Assembly: GCA_032718475.1 (NCBI GenBank)
Contig: JAUCBJ010000689.1
Location: 1-30,567 of the forward strand
Reading direction: 5' to 3'
Length of the DNA stretch: 30,567 nt
Source: Nemertoderma westbladi
Lineage: Eukaryota > Xenacoelomorpha > Nemertodermatida > Nemertodermatidae
Of the stretch, positions 9,301-19,387 are shown piece by piece. The notes below the pieces were generated by a model. The model saw nothing but the letters and a program-made list of their open reading frames with translations, was not told the DNA's origin and made no database searches. The translations under genes and the position numbers were made by a program. Numbering within the stretch: position 1 is the first letter of the stretch; every line of letters begins with the position of its first letter.

Positions 9301-10590
9301 AACTGTCAACTTTCAACTTTAGGCACATTGTAAATAACAAAATTTCCAGAAAATGATCACTTTCAGATCCACCCTCTACCTGCGGACTGGTGAAATGCAG
9401 ACGGCGCTGCAGTTTGGTAAAGATGGGGTTTATGGTGAAGTAAAATGCCTGCCTTTCAAGTTTCAGCTTAAACAGATTGTAAATAACAAAATTGATGTAG
9501 ATGTTCACATTCAGACATTTCACCCTCTAGCGGTAGACTGAAGAACTGTGGACGACTCTGGGACTCCGTAAAGATACAGAATATGCTGTAGTAGATTCCT
9601 GCCAAGTTCCAGCTCAATAGGATTAAAAAGAACCAAATGGGATGAGGTGTTCACTATCAGATATGTCGCCCTCTAGCGGCAGATGGGGGGACTGTATACA
9701 ACTCTGTGACTCCGTAAAGGTACAGCCTATGCTGTAGTAGATGCCTACCAAGTTTCAGTCTAAACCGTTAGTAAATAACAAAGTTGGAGAAGATGTTAAC
9801 TTTCAGACATTTCACCCTCTAGCGGTAGACTGGGGAAGTGAATAGGATTCTGCAACCCCGTAAAGATACAGCCTATGCTGTAGTAGATACCTGCCAAGTT
9901 TCAGCTCAATATGATTAAAAAGAACCAAATGGGATGAGGTGTTCACTATCAGATATGTCGCCCTCTAGCGGCAGATGGGGGGACTGTATACAACTCTGTA
10001 ACTCCGTAAAGGTACAGCCTATGCTGTAGTAGATGCCTACCAAGTTTCAGTCTAAACCGTTAGTAAATAACAAAGTTGGTGAAGATGTTAACTTTCAGAC
10101 AATTCGCCCTCTAGCGGCTGACTGTGGAACTGTAGACGACTCTACTACTCCGCAAAGATATAGCCTATGCTATAGTAGATGCCTACCAAGTTTCAGTCTA
10201 AAAGGATTGTAAATAACAAAGTTGGAGGATATGTTAACTTTCATACATTTCGTCCTCTAGCGGCAGACGCGGGTAATGTAGACAACTCTGCGCGACTCAG
10301 TAAAGATATAGCCTATGCTGTAGTAGATGCCTACCAAGTTCAGTCTAAATGGATTATAAATAACAAAGTTGGAGAAGATGTTAACTCTCAGACATTTAGC
10401 CCTCTAACGGTAGACTGGGGAACTGTGGACAACTCAGTGACTCCGGAAATATACAGCCTATGCTGCAGTATATAGCTACCAAGTTTCAGCTCAAAAGCAT
10501 TAAAAACAACCCAATGAGATCAGGTTTTCACTATCGGACAATTCGCCCTCTAGCGGCAGATGGGGGAACTTCAGACGGCTCTGAGTATTA
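9301..10590 (+). repeat. Tandem core array of copy A: 9 units of 146 bp, each with a CCCTCTAGCGG-type motif
   Basis: The motif starts at 9372 (degenerate), 9523, 9669, 9815, 9961, 10107, 10253, 10400 and 10546. After the first, the spacing is 146 bp six times in a row to 10253 (counting from 9523, five equal steps), then 147 and 146. Units share AAGTTTCAG, AAATAACAAA and AGCCTATGCTGTAGTAGAT. Neighbouring units differ more than alternate ones: 9604-9895 repeats almost exactly as 9896-10187, giving a 292-bp dimer. The reverse complement of the motif resembles the CTCF core consensus. Confidence 0.9.
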
Positions 10591-11386
10591 CGTTGCAACG
10601 AGTTAGGGCGAGACCTATCTAACGAGCTATAGTAAGCGAGATTTCATCGAGATTAGATGTATAATATTAGATAAAATAATAATACAGTAAGTATAGGCCT
10701 ACAGAAATAATTATTTTACTTTTAATATTCATAACAGTAAAACAAAAATGTTATAAACCTCTCCTTCCATGCAGCCAATGATTGAGAAAGCAGAATTACT
10801 CTTGAGCAATTCGCAACAGACAACCCAAACCCACCCCAATCAACACTCCAGCCTGCTTGCTCCTTATCTGTGCCCAGCCAGCTAGCTGCGATTTCAATAA
10901 TTACCTTAACGTTGCTATGATACAGAAAAAAATCCTTCCCTATTCACTACAGCACTAAGAATAGGCCAATTCGATCGTGCTTGGCGAATATGACATATTT
11001 ATACACTATTTGATTTTTAATCAATAAATAATCATACATATTTATATTAAACACTCGAATAAAATAAATACTTTGTGAGAATGGGACACGGCGAATCTAC
11101 TCATGTTAATTTTATACCAGATGGGATAAATGTTACCCCTCTAAATAATTAATTACCGATAGAAGAACCGAAATAATTCGATACATTTCGCCCGAACGAA
11201 CACAAAATACGCATTCACGCAAGCAAACGCGTAAAATTAGCCTCGAGATTGCGATAGTTTACGTGCTCAGGACGAGAGCTTTCGATCGATGTATCATTTG
11301 CTCAGATTGGTGCATGTGTGTCGGAGCGTATAGCTTGGACAGACTCACAGACTCACAGACAGACAGAGGATATTTATATATATAGA

Positions 11387-11422
11387 CTAGAAAGCCCGTG
11401 GCCTTCGGCCACTGCTTTCTAG
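11387..11422 (+). repeat. Terminal hairpin between copies A and C
   Basis: The same 9-bp outer stem as at 9160, with a shorter inner stem: GTGGCC pairs with GGCCAC around TTC. It has diverged slightly from the other two hairpins but is still fully paired in its outer arms. Confidence 0.85.
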
Positions 11423-11639
11423 TTCACAAGCTTCTATACAATCAATCAATCAATGGACAATATCAAACATAAATAAATTAATTAATTAACTTAACAAAAC
11501 TTTACATACGACTAACAGACTGATCCCGTTTTAGTTGCAGCTACATACAATAATAAACATAAGGCTTTATGTTGTAGTAGATACCTTCCAAGTAACACCT
11601 CCAATGGATTACACGAAGTGGGGCCTTCGCGCAGCACGT

Positions 11640-13300
11640 GAAATGAGTTAATGCTAAGTATCAACTCGAAAGGATTATAAAAACATAGGAGAAGATTTTC
11701 CCGGAAAACGTTAACCCTCTAGCGGGAGACTGGGTAACTGAAGAAGGAAGGATTAGTTTCCCTACAAAGCCACAGCCTATGGTCTATTACATATCTACCA
11801 AGTTTCCGATTGACGGATCATAAATAACGAAATGTTGGAAGGTTTTCACTTTCATACATTTAGCCCTCTAGCGGCATATTAAAGAACTACGGATCGATCA
11901 CCTTCCTCACAAAGACGAGGCATGTGGTCTAGTACATACCGGTACTGTATATTCCAAAATTCAGCTTAAATAGATTAAGATCAAGGAATTCGCGAAGGTT
12001 ATCACTTTCCTACATTTCGCCCTCTAGCGGCAGACTCTAAAACTCCGGACCGATTACTGTCCACACAAAGACTTAGGATGTCTTCTAGTACATATATGAC
12101 AAGTTTCAGCGTAATCAGATCATAAACAACTAAATGGAAGAATAATTTCACATTCGGGACATTTCGCCCTCTAGCGGCAGACTGGAGAACTGCAGACAGA
12201 TTAGCCTCCTTTGAAATTTACAGCTAATGGTCTAGTACATACTTCCCAAGTTTCAGCTTAAACGGATTAAAAGCAAAGAAATGGGTGGCCATTTAATGTT
12301 TAGACATGTGGCCCTCTACCGGCAGACTGGAAAACTTCGGACCGATTACAATCCACACAAAGACTCAGGATGTCATCTAGTACATATATGACAAGTTTCA
12401 GCGTAATCAGATCATAAACAACTAAATGGAAGAATAATTTCACATTCGGGACATTTCGCCCTCTAGCGGCAGACTGGAGAACTGCAGACAGATTAGCCTC
12501 CTTTGAAATTTACAGCTAATGGTCTAGTACATACTTCCCAAGTTTCAGCTTAAACGGATTAAAAGCAAAGAAATGGGAGGGCATTTAATGTTTAGACATG
12601 TGGCCCTCTAGCGGGAGACCATTGCACTGATGGTGTCTGAAAGTCTCTCAAAAATCTCAACTTTTGCTCATATTGATACCTACAAATTTTCAACTTGGCA
12701 GCTTTAAATCCGACAAAGTTATTAGCATGTCAAAATCGTAACGACGACAAAGGTTTAAACTGTGTGTAATATTTTCCCCTTAGTGGAAAACTGTATAACT
12801 GCAGAGTAGTGGTTAGCGTCCTTGCAAACATAATCTATAGTGCAGTAGGTCACTGTAGCAACTCTATCGTATTAAAATGGAAGGTTTTAATTTCATACAT
12901 TTCGCCCCCTAGTGGCAGACTGCATAATTATGCACTGGTTAGCGTCCTCTCCAAACATGACGACTATGGTGTAGTAGTCCTCTGCCAAGTGCCAAGTATC
13001 AGCAAAAAAGCATTCATAAATAACAAAATTGTAGGTTTCCTCATTCAGACATTTCATCACCTAATAGCGGCAGAATTGGGAACTGTAGATTAGTCATCGT
13101 CTCCCCAAGCCCAAATACACACCCTACGCTGTAGTATACTCTGCTTGGTATCAGCAAAAAACATTATAAACATATTGTGTAAAGGACCTAAGTATCAGCT
13201 AAAAATCATTATTAATAACAAAATAGGATAAGATTTTCACTTTCAGACATTTCGGCTCCTAGTGGCAGACTGAAGAACCGCAAACTGGTCGGCGTCCTCC
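11640..13300 (+). repeat. Degenerate tandem core array of copy C, with a 292-bp dimer
   Basis: CCCTCTAGCGG-type motifs start at 11715, 11864, 12020, 12167, 12312, 12459 and 12604 (spacings 149, 156, 147, 145, 147, 145), followed by weaker ones near 12777, 12905 and 13254. The segment around 12060-12320 is repeated almost exactly 292 bp downstream, so a two-unit repeat was amplified recently inside an otherwise old array. At 12903-12915 the sequence CGCCCCCTAGTGG is, on the minus strand, an exact match to the classical CTCF core. Confidence 0.8.
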
Positions 13301-14168
13301 CAACACGCAGCTATGGTCAGGTCGAATTTATTCTGCAAAGTGTCAGCAGAGTGGTTACGAATTACGATGATGCAATAACTGCTGTTACAATTTCCTGCTT
13401 GCTGATCAGTAATTTCTCCGATAACAAAACAACTGCAGAATAATGCAATTTTACCTCAAAGACGCATTCATGCAAGTATCAAGTAAATGTGTAAAAAATC
13501 AGCCTCGAGATAGCCTTTACAATTCATGTTCACGGGCTGAGGATGGTCTGCATTATATAGGTGCACGCACATGATAGAGTCAAGATCCAACTTGTAGGAT
13601 GACGGACTGACGACCTGCTAGGCCTACCTCGCTAGCACCCATCCGGTACATTGCAAAAATGAATAATTGAATCATTTTGTGTTTATGATTATAAACAATA
13701 TGTGAACTGAAAAAAAGCTAATCTAAGATTTACTGCTTGTTCTTACCAATGTAAGTCAAGAACCAATCACAGTAGATCCACTCCACTCTCCTGCTGGGTC
13801 CTATTTATTGAGATTACTACTTAACCAACCCAGCCTGCTGCAGGCCACCTATGATTGGTCTGCAAGTAGCTAGCTGCCTTGCTAACTAGCTCTCAGCTTT
13901 GCCAGGCCTGTACTACCAAAAGGAATATTCGAATCACTTTGAGATTTTATCACACAACATGTTGCAGCGAATACAAAATACGCATTCACGCAAGCATACG
14001 CGTAAAATAAGCCTCGAGATAGCGATAGTTTACGTGCTCGGGACGAGAGCTTTCGATCGATGTATCATTCGCTCAGATTGGTGCTCGTGTGTCGGAGTGT
14101 ATAGCTTGGACAGACTCACAGACTCATAGACTCACAGACAGACAGAGGATATTTATATATATAGAAGA

Positions 14169-14205
14169 CTAGAAAGCCTGTGGCCCTTCGGGCCACAGCT
14201 TTCTA
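14169..14205 (+). repeat. Terminal hairpin of copy B
   Basis: Same inner 8-bp stem (TGTGGCCC/GGGCCACA) and outer stem as at 9160, with CAGTA in place of the last G. Directly preceded by the right end of the middle copy. Confidence 0.85.
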
Positions 14206-14308
14206 CAGTAGTGCACGTGCAGATGATATATGAATATGTGTGGGAGATTTGAGAACTGCATACGGAACAGACACCATCATTAAATAAAACACCACCCCCA
14301 TAAGAGAT

Positions 14309-15452
14309 AACTGTCAAGTTTCAACTTTAGGCAGATTGTAAATAACAAAATTTCCAGAAAATGATCACTTTCAGATCCACCCTCTACCTGCGGACTGGTG
14401 AAATGCAGACGGCGCTGCAGTTTGGTAAAGATGGGGTTTATGGTGAAGTAAAATGCCTGCCTTTCAAGTTTCAGCTTAAACAGATTGTAAATAACAAAAT
14501 TGGTGTAGATGTTCACATTCAGACATTTCACCCTCTAGCGGTAGACTGAAGAACTGTGGACGACTCTGGGACTCCGTAAAGATACAGAATATGCTGTAGT
14601 AGATTCTTGCCAAGTTCCAGCTCAATAGGATTAAAAAGAACCAAATGGGATGAGGTGTTCACTATCAGATATGTCGCCCTCTAGCGGCAGATGGGGGGAC
14701 TGTATACAACTCTGTGACTCCGTAAAGGTACAGCCTATGCTGTAGTAGATGCCTACCAAGTTTCAGTCTAAACCGTTAGTAAATAACAAAGTTGGAGAAG
14801 ATGTTAACTTTCAGACATTTCACCCTCTAGCGGTAGACTGGGGAAGTGAATAGGATTCTGCAACCCCGTAAAGATACAGCCTATGATGTAGTAGATACCA
14901 ACCAAGTTTCAGCTCAAAATGATTAAAAAGAACCAAATGGGATGAGGTGTTCACTATCAGATATGTCGCCCTCTAGCGGCAGATGGGGGGACTGTATACA
15001 ACTCTGTAACTCCGTAAAGGTACAGCCTATGCTGTAGTAGATGCCTACCAAGTTTCAGTCTAAAAGGATTGTAAATAACAAAGTTGGAGGAGATGTTAAC
15101 TTTCATACATTTCGCCCTCTAGCGGCAGACGCGGGTAATGTAGACAACTCTGCGCGACTCAGTAAAGATATAGCCTATGCTGTAGTAGATGCCTACCAAG
15201 TTCAGTCTAAATGGATTATAAATAACAAAGTTGGAGAAGATGTTAACTCTCAGACATTTAGCCCTCTAACGGTAGACTGGGGAACTGTGGACAACTCAGT
15301 GACTCCGGAAATATACAGCCTATGCTGCAGTATATAGCTACCAAGTTTCAGCTCAAAAGCATTAAAAACAACCCAATGAGATCAGGTTTTCACTATCGGA
15401 CAATTCGCCCTCTAGCGGCAGATGGGGGAACTTCAGACGGCTCTGAGTATTA
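14309..15452 (+). repeat. Tandem core array of copy B: 8 units of 146 bp
   Basis: Motif starts at 14380 (degenerate), 14531, 14677, 14823, 14969, 15115, 15262 and 15408, again 146 or 147 bp apart. The unit that lies between 9971 and 10253 in copy A has no counterpart here, as expected from unequal exchange or slippage by exactly one repeat. Confidence 0.9.
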
Positions 15453-16203
15453 CGTTGCAACGAGTTAGGGCGAGACCTATCTAACGAGCTATAGTAAGCG
15501 AGATTTCATCGAGATTAGATGTATAATATTAGATAAAATAATAATACAGTAAGTATAGGCCTACAGAAATAATTATTTTACTTTTAATATTCATAACAGT
15601 AAAACAAAAATGTTATAAACCTCTCCTTCCATGCAGCCAATGATTGAGAAAGCAGAATTACTCTGAGCAATTCGCAACAGACAACCCAAACCCACCCCAC
15701 CCCAATCAACACTCCAGCCTGCTTGCTCCTTATCTGTGCCCAGCCAGCTAGCTGCGATTTCAATAATTACCTTAACGTTGCTATGATACAGAAAAAAATC
15801 CTTCCCTATTCACTACAGCACTAAGAATAGGCCAATTCGATCCTGCTTGGCGAATATGACATATTTATACACTATTTGATTTTTAATCAATAAATAATCA
15901 TACATATTTATATTAAACACTCGAATAAAATAAATACTTTGTGAGAATGGGACATGGCGAATCTACTCATGTTAATTTGATACCAGATGGGATAAATGTT
16001 ACCCCTCTAAATAATTAATTACCGATAGAAGAACCGAAATAATTCGATACATTTCGCCCGAACGAACACAAAATACGCATTCACGCAAGCAAACGCGTAA
16101 AATTAGCCTCGAGATTGCGATAGTTTACGTGCTCAGGACGAGAGCTTTCGATCGATGTATCATTTGCTCAGATTGGTGCATGTGTGTCGGAGCGTATAGC
16201 TTG

Positions 16204-16298
16204 GACAGACTCACAGACTCATAGACTCACAGACTCACAGACTCACAGACTCACAGACAGACAGAGGATATTTATATATATAGATAGATAGATAGATA
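16204..16298 (+). repeat. (CAGACTCA)n and (GATA)n simple repeats at the right end of copy B
   Basis: CAGACTCA-type octamers run from about 16204 to 16260, more copies than at the equivalent ends near 11338 and 14112. GATATTTATATATATAG follows, then four GATA units to 16298. The variable copy number fits a microsatellite that belongs to the element. Confidence 0.85.
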
Positions 16299-16778
16299 AC
16301 AGTAATAATTTGGAGCGAATCAACTTAAAAACGGCTCTAACGATTTCGTTCAATTTTTGCATGGCGCAATGTTTTGATGACCACTATCGATTCCTGCTGG
16401 TCCCATGTGTGTCCATGTGGATCGAAAAAAGACAAACGAAAACACGCCATATGCAATGATAAGCACCAGCTGGTGCTCATGAAAATCGGATAGCGTAGGA
16501 TTAGTAATGATATTCAATAGGGAGGGCCCAACTACCTAGAAAGTACCGTACTTTCTTTGCCAAGTTTACATGCACTCTTTTATCTCAGGCTGTAAAGGGG
16601 GATCCCCACCCAACCAACGCGTCAAGCGGATGCGTCATGCGTCAAAATTATAAAATAAATTGCATGGGTTCTTATTAGAGCAGCTCTATCCAACGCGTAA
16701 CCCTCCCTTAATCATAACTTGATAATTGAAAGTAACGACATGACTAACAGGGGGTTGTTATGTATATATTGAATTAAA
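16299..16778. other. Unannotated interval between the satellite array and the foldback element
   Basis: No credible gene. It holds a perfect 9-bp palindrome around one base (AGAAAGTAC, C, GTACTTTCT) at 16538-16556 and short repeats of AACGCGT and GCGTCA (16610-16700). TTAATCATAACTTG at 16708-16721 recurs exactly at 17030-17043. Confidence 0.4.
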
Positions 16779-17023
16779 AGTAAACAAACAAGAGTCTTAC
16801 ACCCCTTAAACTACAAAAAAATATAGAATCAGGACATTTAGCCTAAAATTACGTACTTCTCGGCCCCTAGGACCATAAAAGAGTACAAACAAAACAAACA
16901 AAAAAAAAACAAACAAAATCAAAAACAAATATAATGACATGGTCAACATACAGGTATGTATCGTATGTCCTGATTCTATATTTTTTTGTAGTTTATGGGG
17001 TGTAAGACTCTTGTTTGTTTACT
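16779..17023. mobile_element. Foldback/MITE-like element with 59-bp inverted arms
   Basis: The arm at 16779-16837 is the reverse complement of 16965-17023 over 59 bp with one mismatch. The arms contain AAGAGTCTTACACCCC and a run of A/T in the middle. The 127-bp loop is A-rich (AAACAAAC repeats) and has no coding potential. Long near-perfect inverted repeats around a short non-coding centre are the hallmark of MITEs and foldback elements. A 14-bp direct repeat, TTAATCATAACTTG, lies at 16708-16721 and 17030-17043. It abuts the right arm closely but stands 57 bp outside the left arm, so it is not a clean target-site duplication. Confidence 0.7.
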
Positions 17024-17489
17024 TTCAATTTAATCATAACTTGGTTGTTTTCTATTTCTTAGGTTCGGGTGAGAATTGATGCGCACTTGTGTTTCACAGA
17101 ATGGCTCATCAATGATAGTGCAAAGTTAAGTGTTAAGTTAAGATTACGGGAGGGTTACTGGCAGTGTACTCTGTTAACATGTTCGTGGGGCCTTCGTGCA
17201 GCACGAGGCTCAGTTAGGAGATACAAATTAAAATTGAGCAATTCTATTACAAAATTAATAAATTTTACCAAACCGCCAATAAATCAAAGATCTCCTTCAA
17301 CCCGCCGTCTTAATCAAAATAATTTTTTGAAAGCTAATGTGATATTATATTCTATATATTTTGTTGAATAATAAAACATTGAAGTCGATCTCGGTTGTAT
17401 TAAATTTTTTAACAATTACTGAATTAATTATATAATTCAAATATTTAGTTTAGTATGTATAAAATATATTTTAGAGTTGTATGGGATGA

Positions 17490-17630
17490 CGTCTGAAACG
17501 TTTCCCTGGTGCAAGGTCTTTCATTGTAAACCAAATCCTTACTGGGTTGTTTCACAATGTTGAATTTGTCCATAAACGTGGGCGGGATCCGATTATGTAC
17601 TTTCTAGATGATAGAAAACAAGTGGTTATG
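17490..17630 (+). CDS. Putative exon of an unrecognised split gene (5' exon)
   Basis: A 47-codon open stretch that ends in ATG directly before GTAAGT, a consensus splice donor at 17631. Its last codons read like ordinary protein (KRGRDPIMYFLDDRKQVVM). Upstream, a TGA lies in frame at 17487, so a further acceptor or a frameshift is needed. A second frame (from about 17476 to 17560) is also open and protein-like, which may mean that the exon carries a frameshift. Spliced to 19718 it continues in phase. I do not recognise the product. It may be part of a host gene or of its pseudogene. Confidence 0.3.
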
Positions 17631-17935
17631 GTAAGTTTGTCTGTAATTCGTAATTCTAATAATTAACTTTAGCAATGAATGATGAATGTATTGCAAAAAT
17701 TATTAAATTATCACAATATTTCAACTCCCCTTGCGGGGGCCTTCTCGGGTGAGGAAGTTAATCCCCTTACTGTTTACGGAGAAACCATAAACCCAACACT
17801 ACCGGAATAATTGCACTAATTACACCAATAAAATAATGTACAATTTAAAACGCCAGTAATTGAATGCCACCCCAAATTAGATGATTTCACACCAAAAAAT
17901 TATTTAGCACCAGATATATTTGTTGTACACCAATG

Positions 17936-18255
17936 TACATCCCCCAATTTTGAATATCTCTCTCACCAAATACAATTATTTATCCCCCAAAAACAATAAT
18001 TCATCCCCCAAAAACAATTATTGATTCCCCAAATACAATTATTCATCCCCCAAAAACAATTATTGATTCCCCAAATACAATTATTCATCCCCCAAAAACA
18101 ATAATTCATCCCCAAAAACAATTATTCACCCCCCAAAAACAATTATTCATCCCCCAAAAACAATTATTCATAGCCCTAAAACAATTATTCAATCTCCCCA
18201 AAACAATTATTTAATCTCACTAAAATAATTACTTGTCAACCAAAAACAATTCTTT
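17936..18255 (+). repeat. C-rich minisatellite, ~21-bp units
   Basis: About 14 imperfect units of the type CCCCCAAAAACAATTATTCAT. Later units degrade at both edges. The unit is the reverse complement of the G-rich arrays at 18640-18735 and 19388-19600. Confidence 0.85.
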
Positions 18256-18639
18256 CAGCACCAAATATTTTATGGAAAATTTTATTATAGGCCTACAAAT
18301 TCATTCATTATTTATTTCCATAAATCAAACAAATTGTTTAATCATATTATACCAACGATTCTCGGATGAAACACAAAACAAAGACCCAATTATAAAGACC
18401 TGCATAATCTTGTAACATGTTAACTTTCGTTTATTGTTTTGGTTCCACCAACACGCCTCTGTAACCTGCTCCTTACTAACCTGCTCTTTTAAATGGCAAT
18501 GGGACCTAACGCTCTTTGTGTCCTAATGCGACTTTTCCTCTTTGTTTTGTACAGAACTGGCAGTAAAGTCTTGGGTCTTTGTTTTGTATGTACTAACCCG
18601 ACTATTTAGGTAACATTAGTTTACAACTGAGAGTCTGTT

Positions 18640-18735
18640 TATTTTGGTAGAATATTTGATTATTTTGGGGGAATAATCATTTTTATTGGGGGAATATGTA
18701 TTTATTCTTGGGAATAATTATTTATTACATGGGAA
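18640..18735 (+). repeat. Short G-rich minisatellite, opposite orientation
   Basis: Four or five degenerate units with TTTATTTTGGGGG and GAATAATTATT, the reverse complement of the C-rich array upstream. Between the two arrays there is also a perfect 16-bp inverted pair at 18373-18388 and 18572-18587 (ACAAAACAAAGACCCA and its complement). Confidence 0.7.
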
Positions 18736-19253
18736 AATAAGTATAACTTTTATTCACTATTCTCGAGGCATTTTATTTACCGAGCGTCAGTGAATTTAAT
18801 AAAGGATCTAGATAATATTGAAAAAAAGTGTTCCACTTTTTTTCCTCATGTAATACGTAATTTTATTCGTAAATTGGTACTTTTTTGTTGCTTATTTCTT
18901 TAATAAAACGTACAGCGATATAGTGGTACAAAATAAATTGAACTAGTATTTTACTATATTGCTTCCTTAGTTACTGCAATTCAAATTTCTGTAATCTTCA
19001 ACTCCTGATGCTGCCTTAATGTTAAATAATTTAGTGTTCTCGAATATTTATCACGTAACTAAAGAGCCGCTTAACAATATAAACCAATATTGGATATTGA
19101 GTTCCGTTTTGGAGTTCGCCTTGCTGACACTAAAGTTGCAATAACTTTTGAGTGAGTGAATGGATTTTACTAAAATTACTGCAAACCTTTTCTACGTCGA
19201 ATCTCTTTGAACACATTTAATAAAATTTAAGAAATTCCACCAAAAATATTTTA

Positions 19254-19330
19254 TTTTACTTTTTTTGCCGAGAAAAAAAGTAAAATCAATGCAATCCTAT
19301 GGGTTACTTTTTTCCTAAGGAAAAAAAGTG
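19254..19330. repeat. Adjacent A/T-rich hairpins sharing ACTTTTTT arms
   Basis: TTTTACTTTTTTT (19254-19266) pairs perfectly with 19273-19285 over 13 bp around a 6-base loop. Directly downstream ACTTTTTTCC, TAA, GGAAAAAAAGT forms a second hairpin near 19306-19329. A related palindrome occurs at 18823-18845. They may be remnants of small inverted-repeat elements or polymerase-slippage products. Confidence 0.6.
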
Positions 19331-19387
19331 CCACTTTTTCTCTCGATTTTGGTCTAAATTTGAGCGAAGAAGTAACAGTTTAAGAAT

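Larger units (their letters stand above)
9160..11386 (+). mobile_element. Satellite-bearing non-autonomous element, copy A (pearl/Helitron-like)
   Basis: The unit consists of a 38-base terminal hairpin (9160-9197), a short left arm, a tandem core of ~146-bp repeats (about 9300-10590), and a ~790-bp right arm that ends in (CAGACTCA)n and GATATTTATATATATAG. The next copy starts directly after it at 11387, so the copies lie head to tail. Terminal hairpin plus tandem core plus simple repeat, with no coding capacity, matches the architecture described for bivalve 'pearl' elements and Helitron-related HINE/DINE elements. Those families rely on rolling-circle transposases supplied in trans. Family assignment is inference; the structure is read directly. 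Frames found inside it (for example 9353-9541 and 10179-10475) are phase accidents of the repeat. Confidence 0.6.
11387..14168 (+). mobile_element. Diverged satellite-bearing element, copy C (middle copy)
   Basis: Begins with the hairpin at 11387 and ends with the same right arm as its neighbours: a segment close to 13980-14165 containing GAGAGCTTTCGATCGATG, CAGACTCA repeats and GATATTTATATATATAG, directly followed by the next hairpin. Its core is clearly older than those of copies A and B, with variable spacing. A second, more degraded right-arm match at about 13455-13600 suggests that the middle copy is itself built from two nested or fused elements. 13600-13960 holds a spacer with weak similarity to the right arm (CAGCCTGC, GCTAGCTGC). 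Confidence 0.55.
14169..16298 (+). mobile_element. Satellite-bearing element, copy B (near-identical to copy A)
   Basis: Colinear with 9160-11386 over its whole length. The offset is 5,008 bp up to about 14980 and 4,862 bp after it, because one 146-bp unit is missing. Only scattered substitutions and short indels are seen otherwise: a 98-codon frame read through the array differs from its partner at one residue. The right arm ends in an expanded (CAGACTCA)n tract and then TAGATAGATAGATAGATA instead of a further hairpin, so this is the right border of the array. Confidence 0.65.

Noticed and set aside
10179-10475. 98-codon frame in the satellite, nearly identical to one at 15041-15337
   Set aside because: Both are read through 146-bp tandem repeats; the apparent protein similarity is the DNA repeat itself. 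The same holds for the frames at 9353-9541 and 14361-14549 and their opposite strands.
9160-16298. Reading the two near-identical outer copies as LTRs or arms of one composite transposon
   Set aside because: The middle segment has its own hairpin start and its own right arm, so three tandem copies explain it better, and it holds no genes.
17063-17371. 103-codon open stretch following a good-looking splice acceptor (TTTCTATTTCTTAG)
   Set aside because: No ATG, an AT-driven composition in the second half, no clear donor, and it contains the 21-base block shared with a mobile element at 11618.
17936-18255. CRISPR-like regular repeats
   Set aside because: Units are contiguous, about 21 bp and degenerate, without unique spacers; the DNA is eukaryotic.
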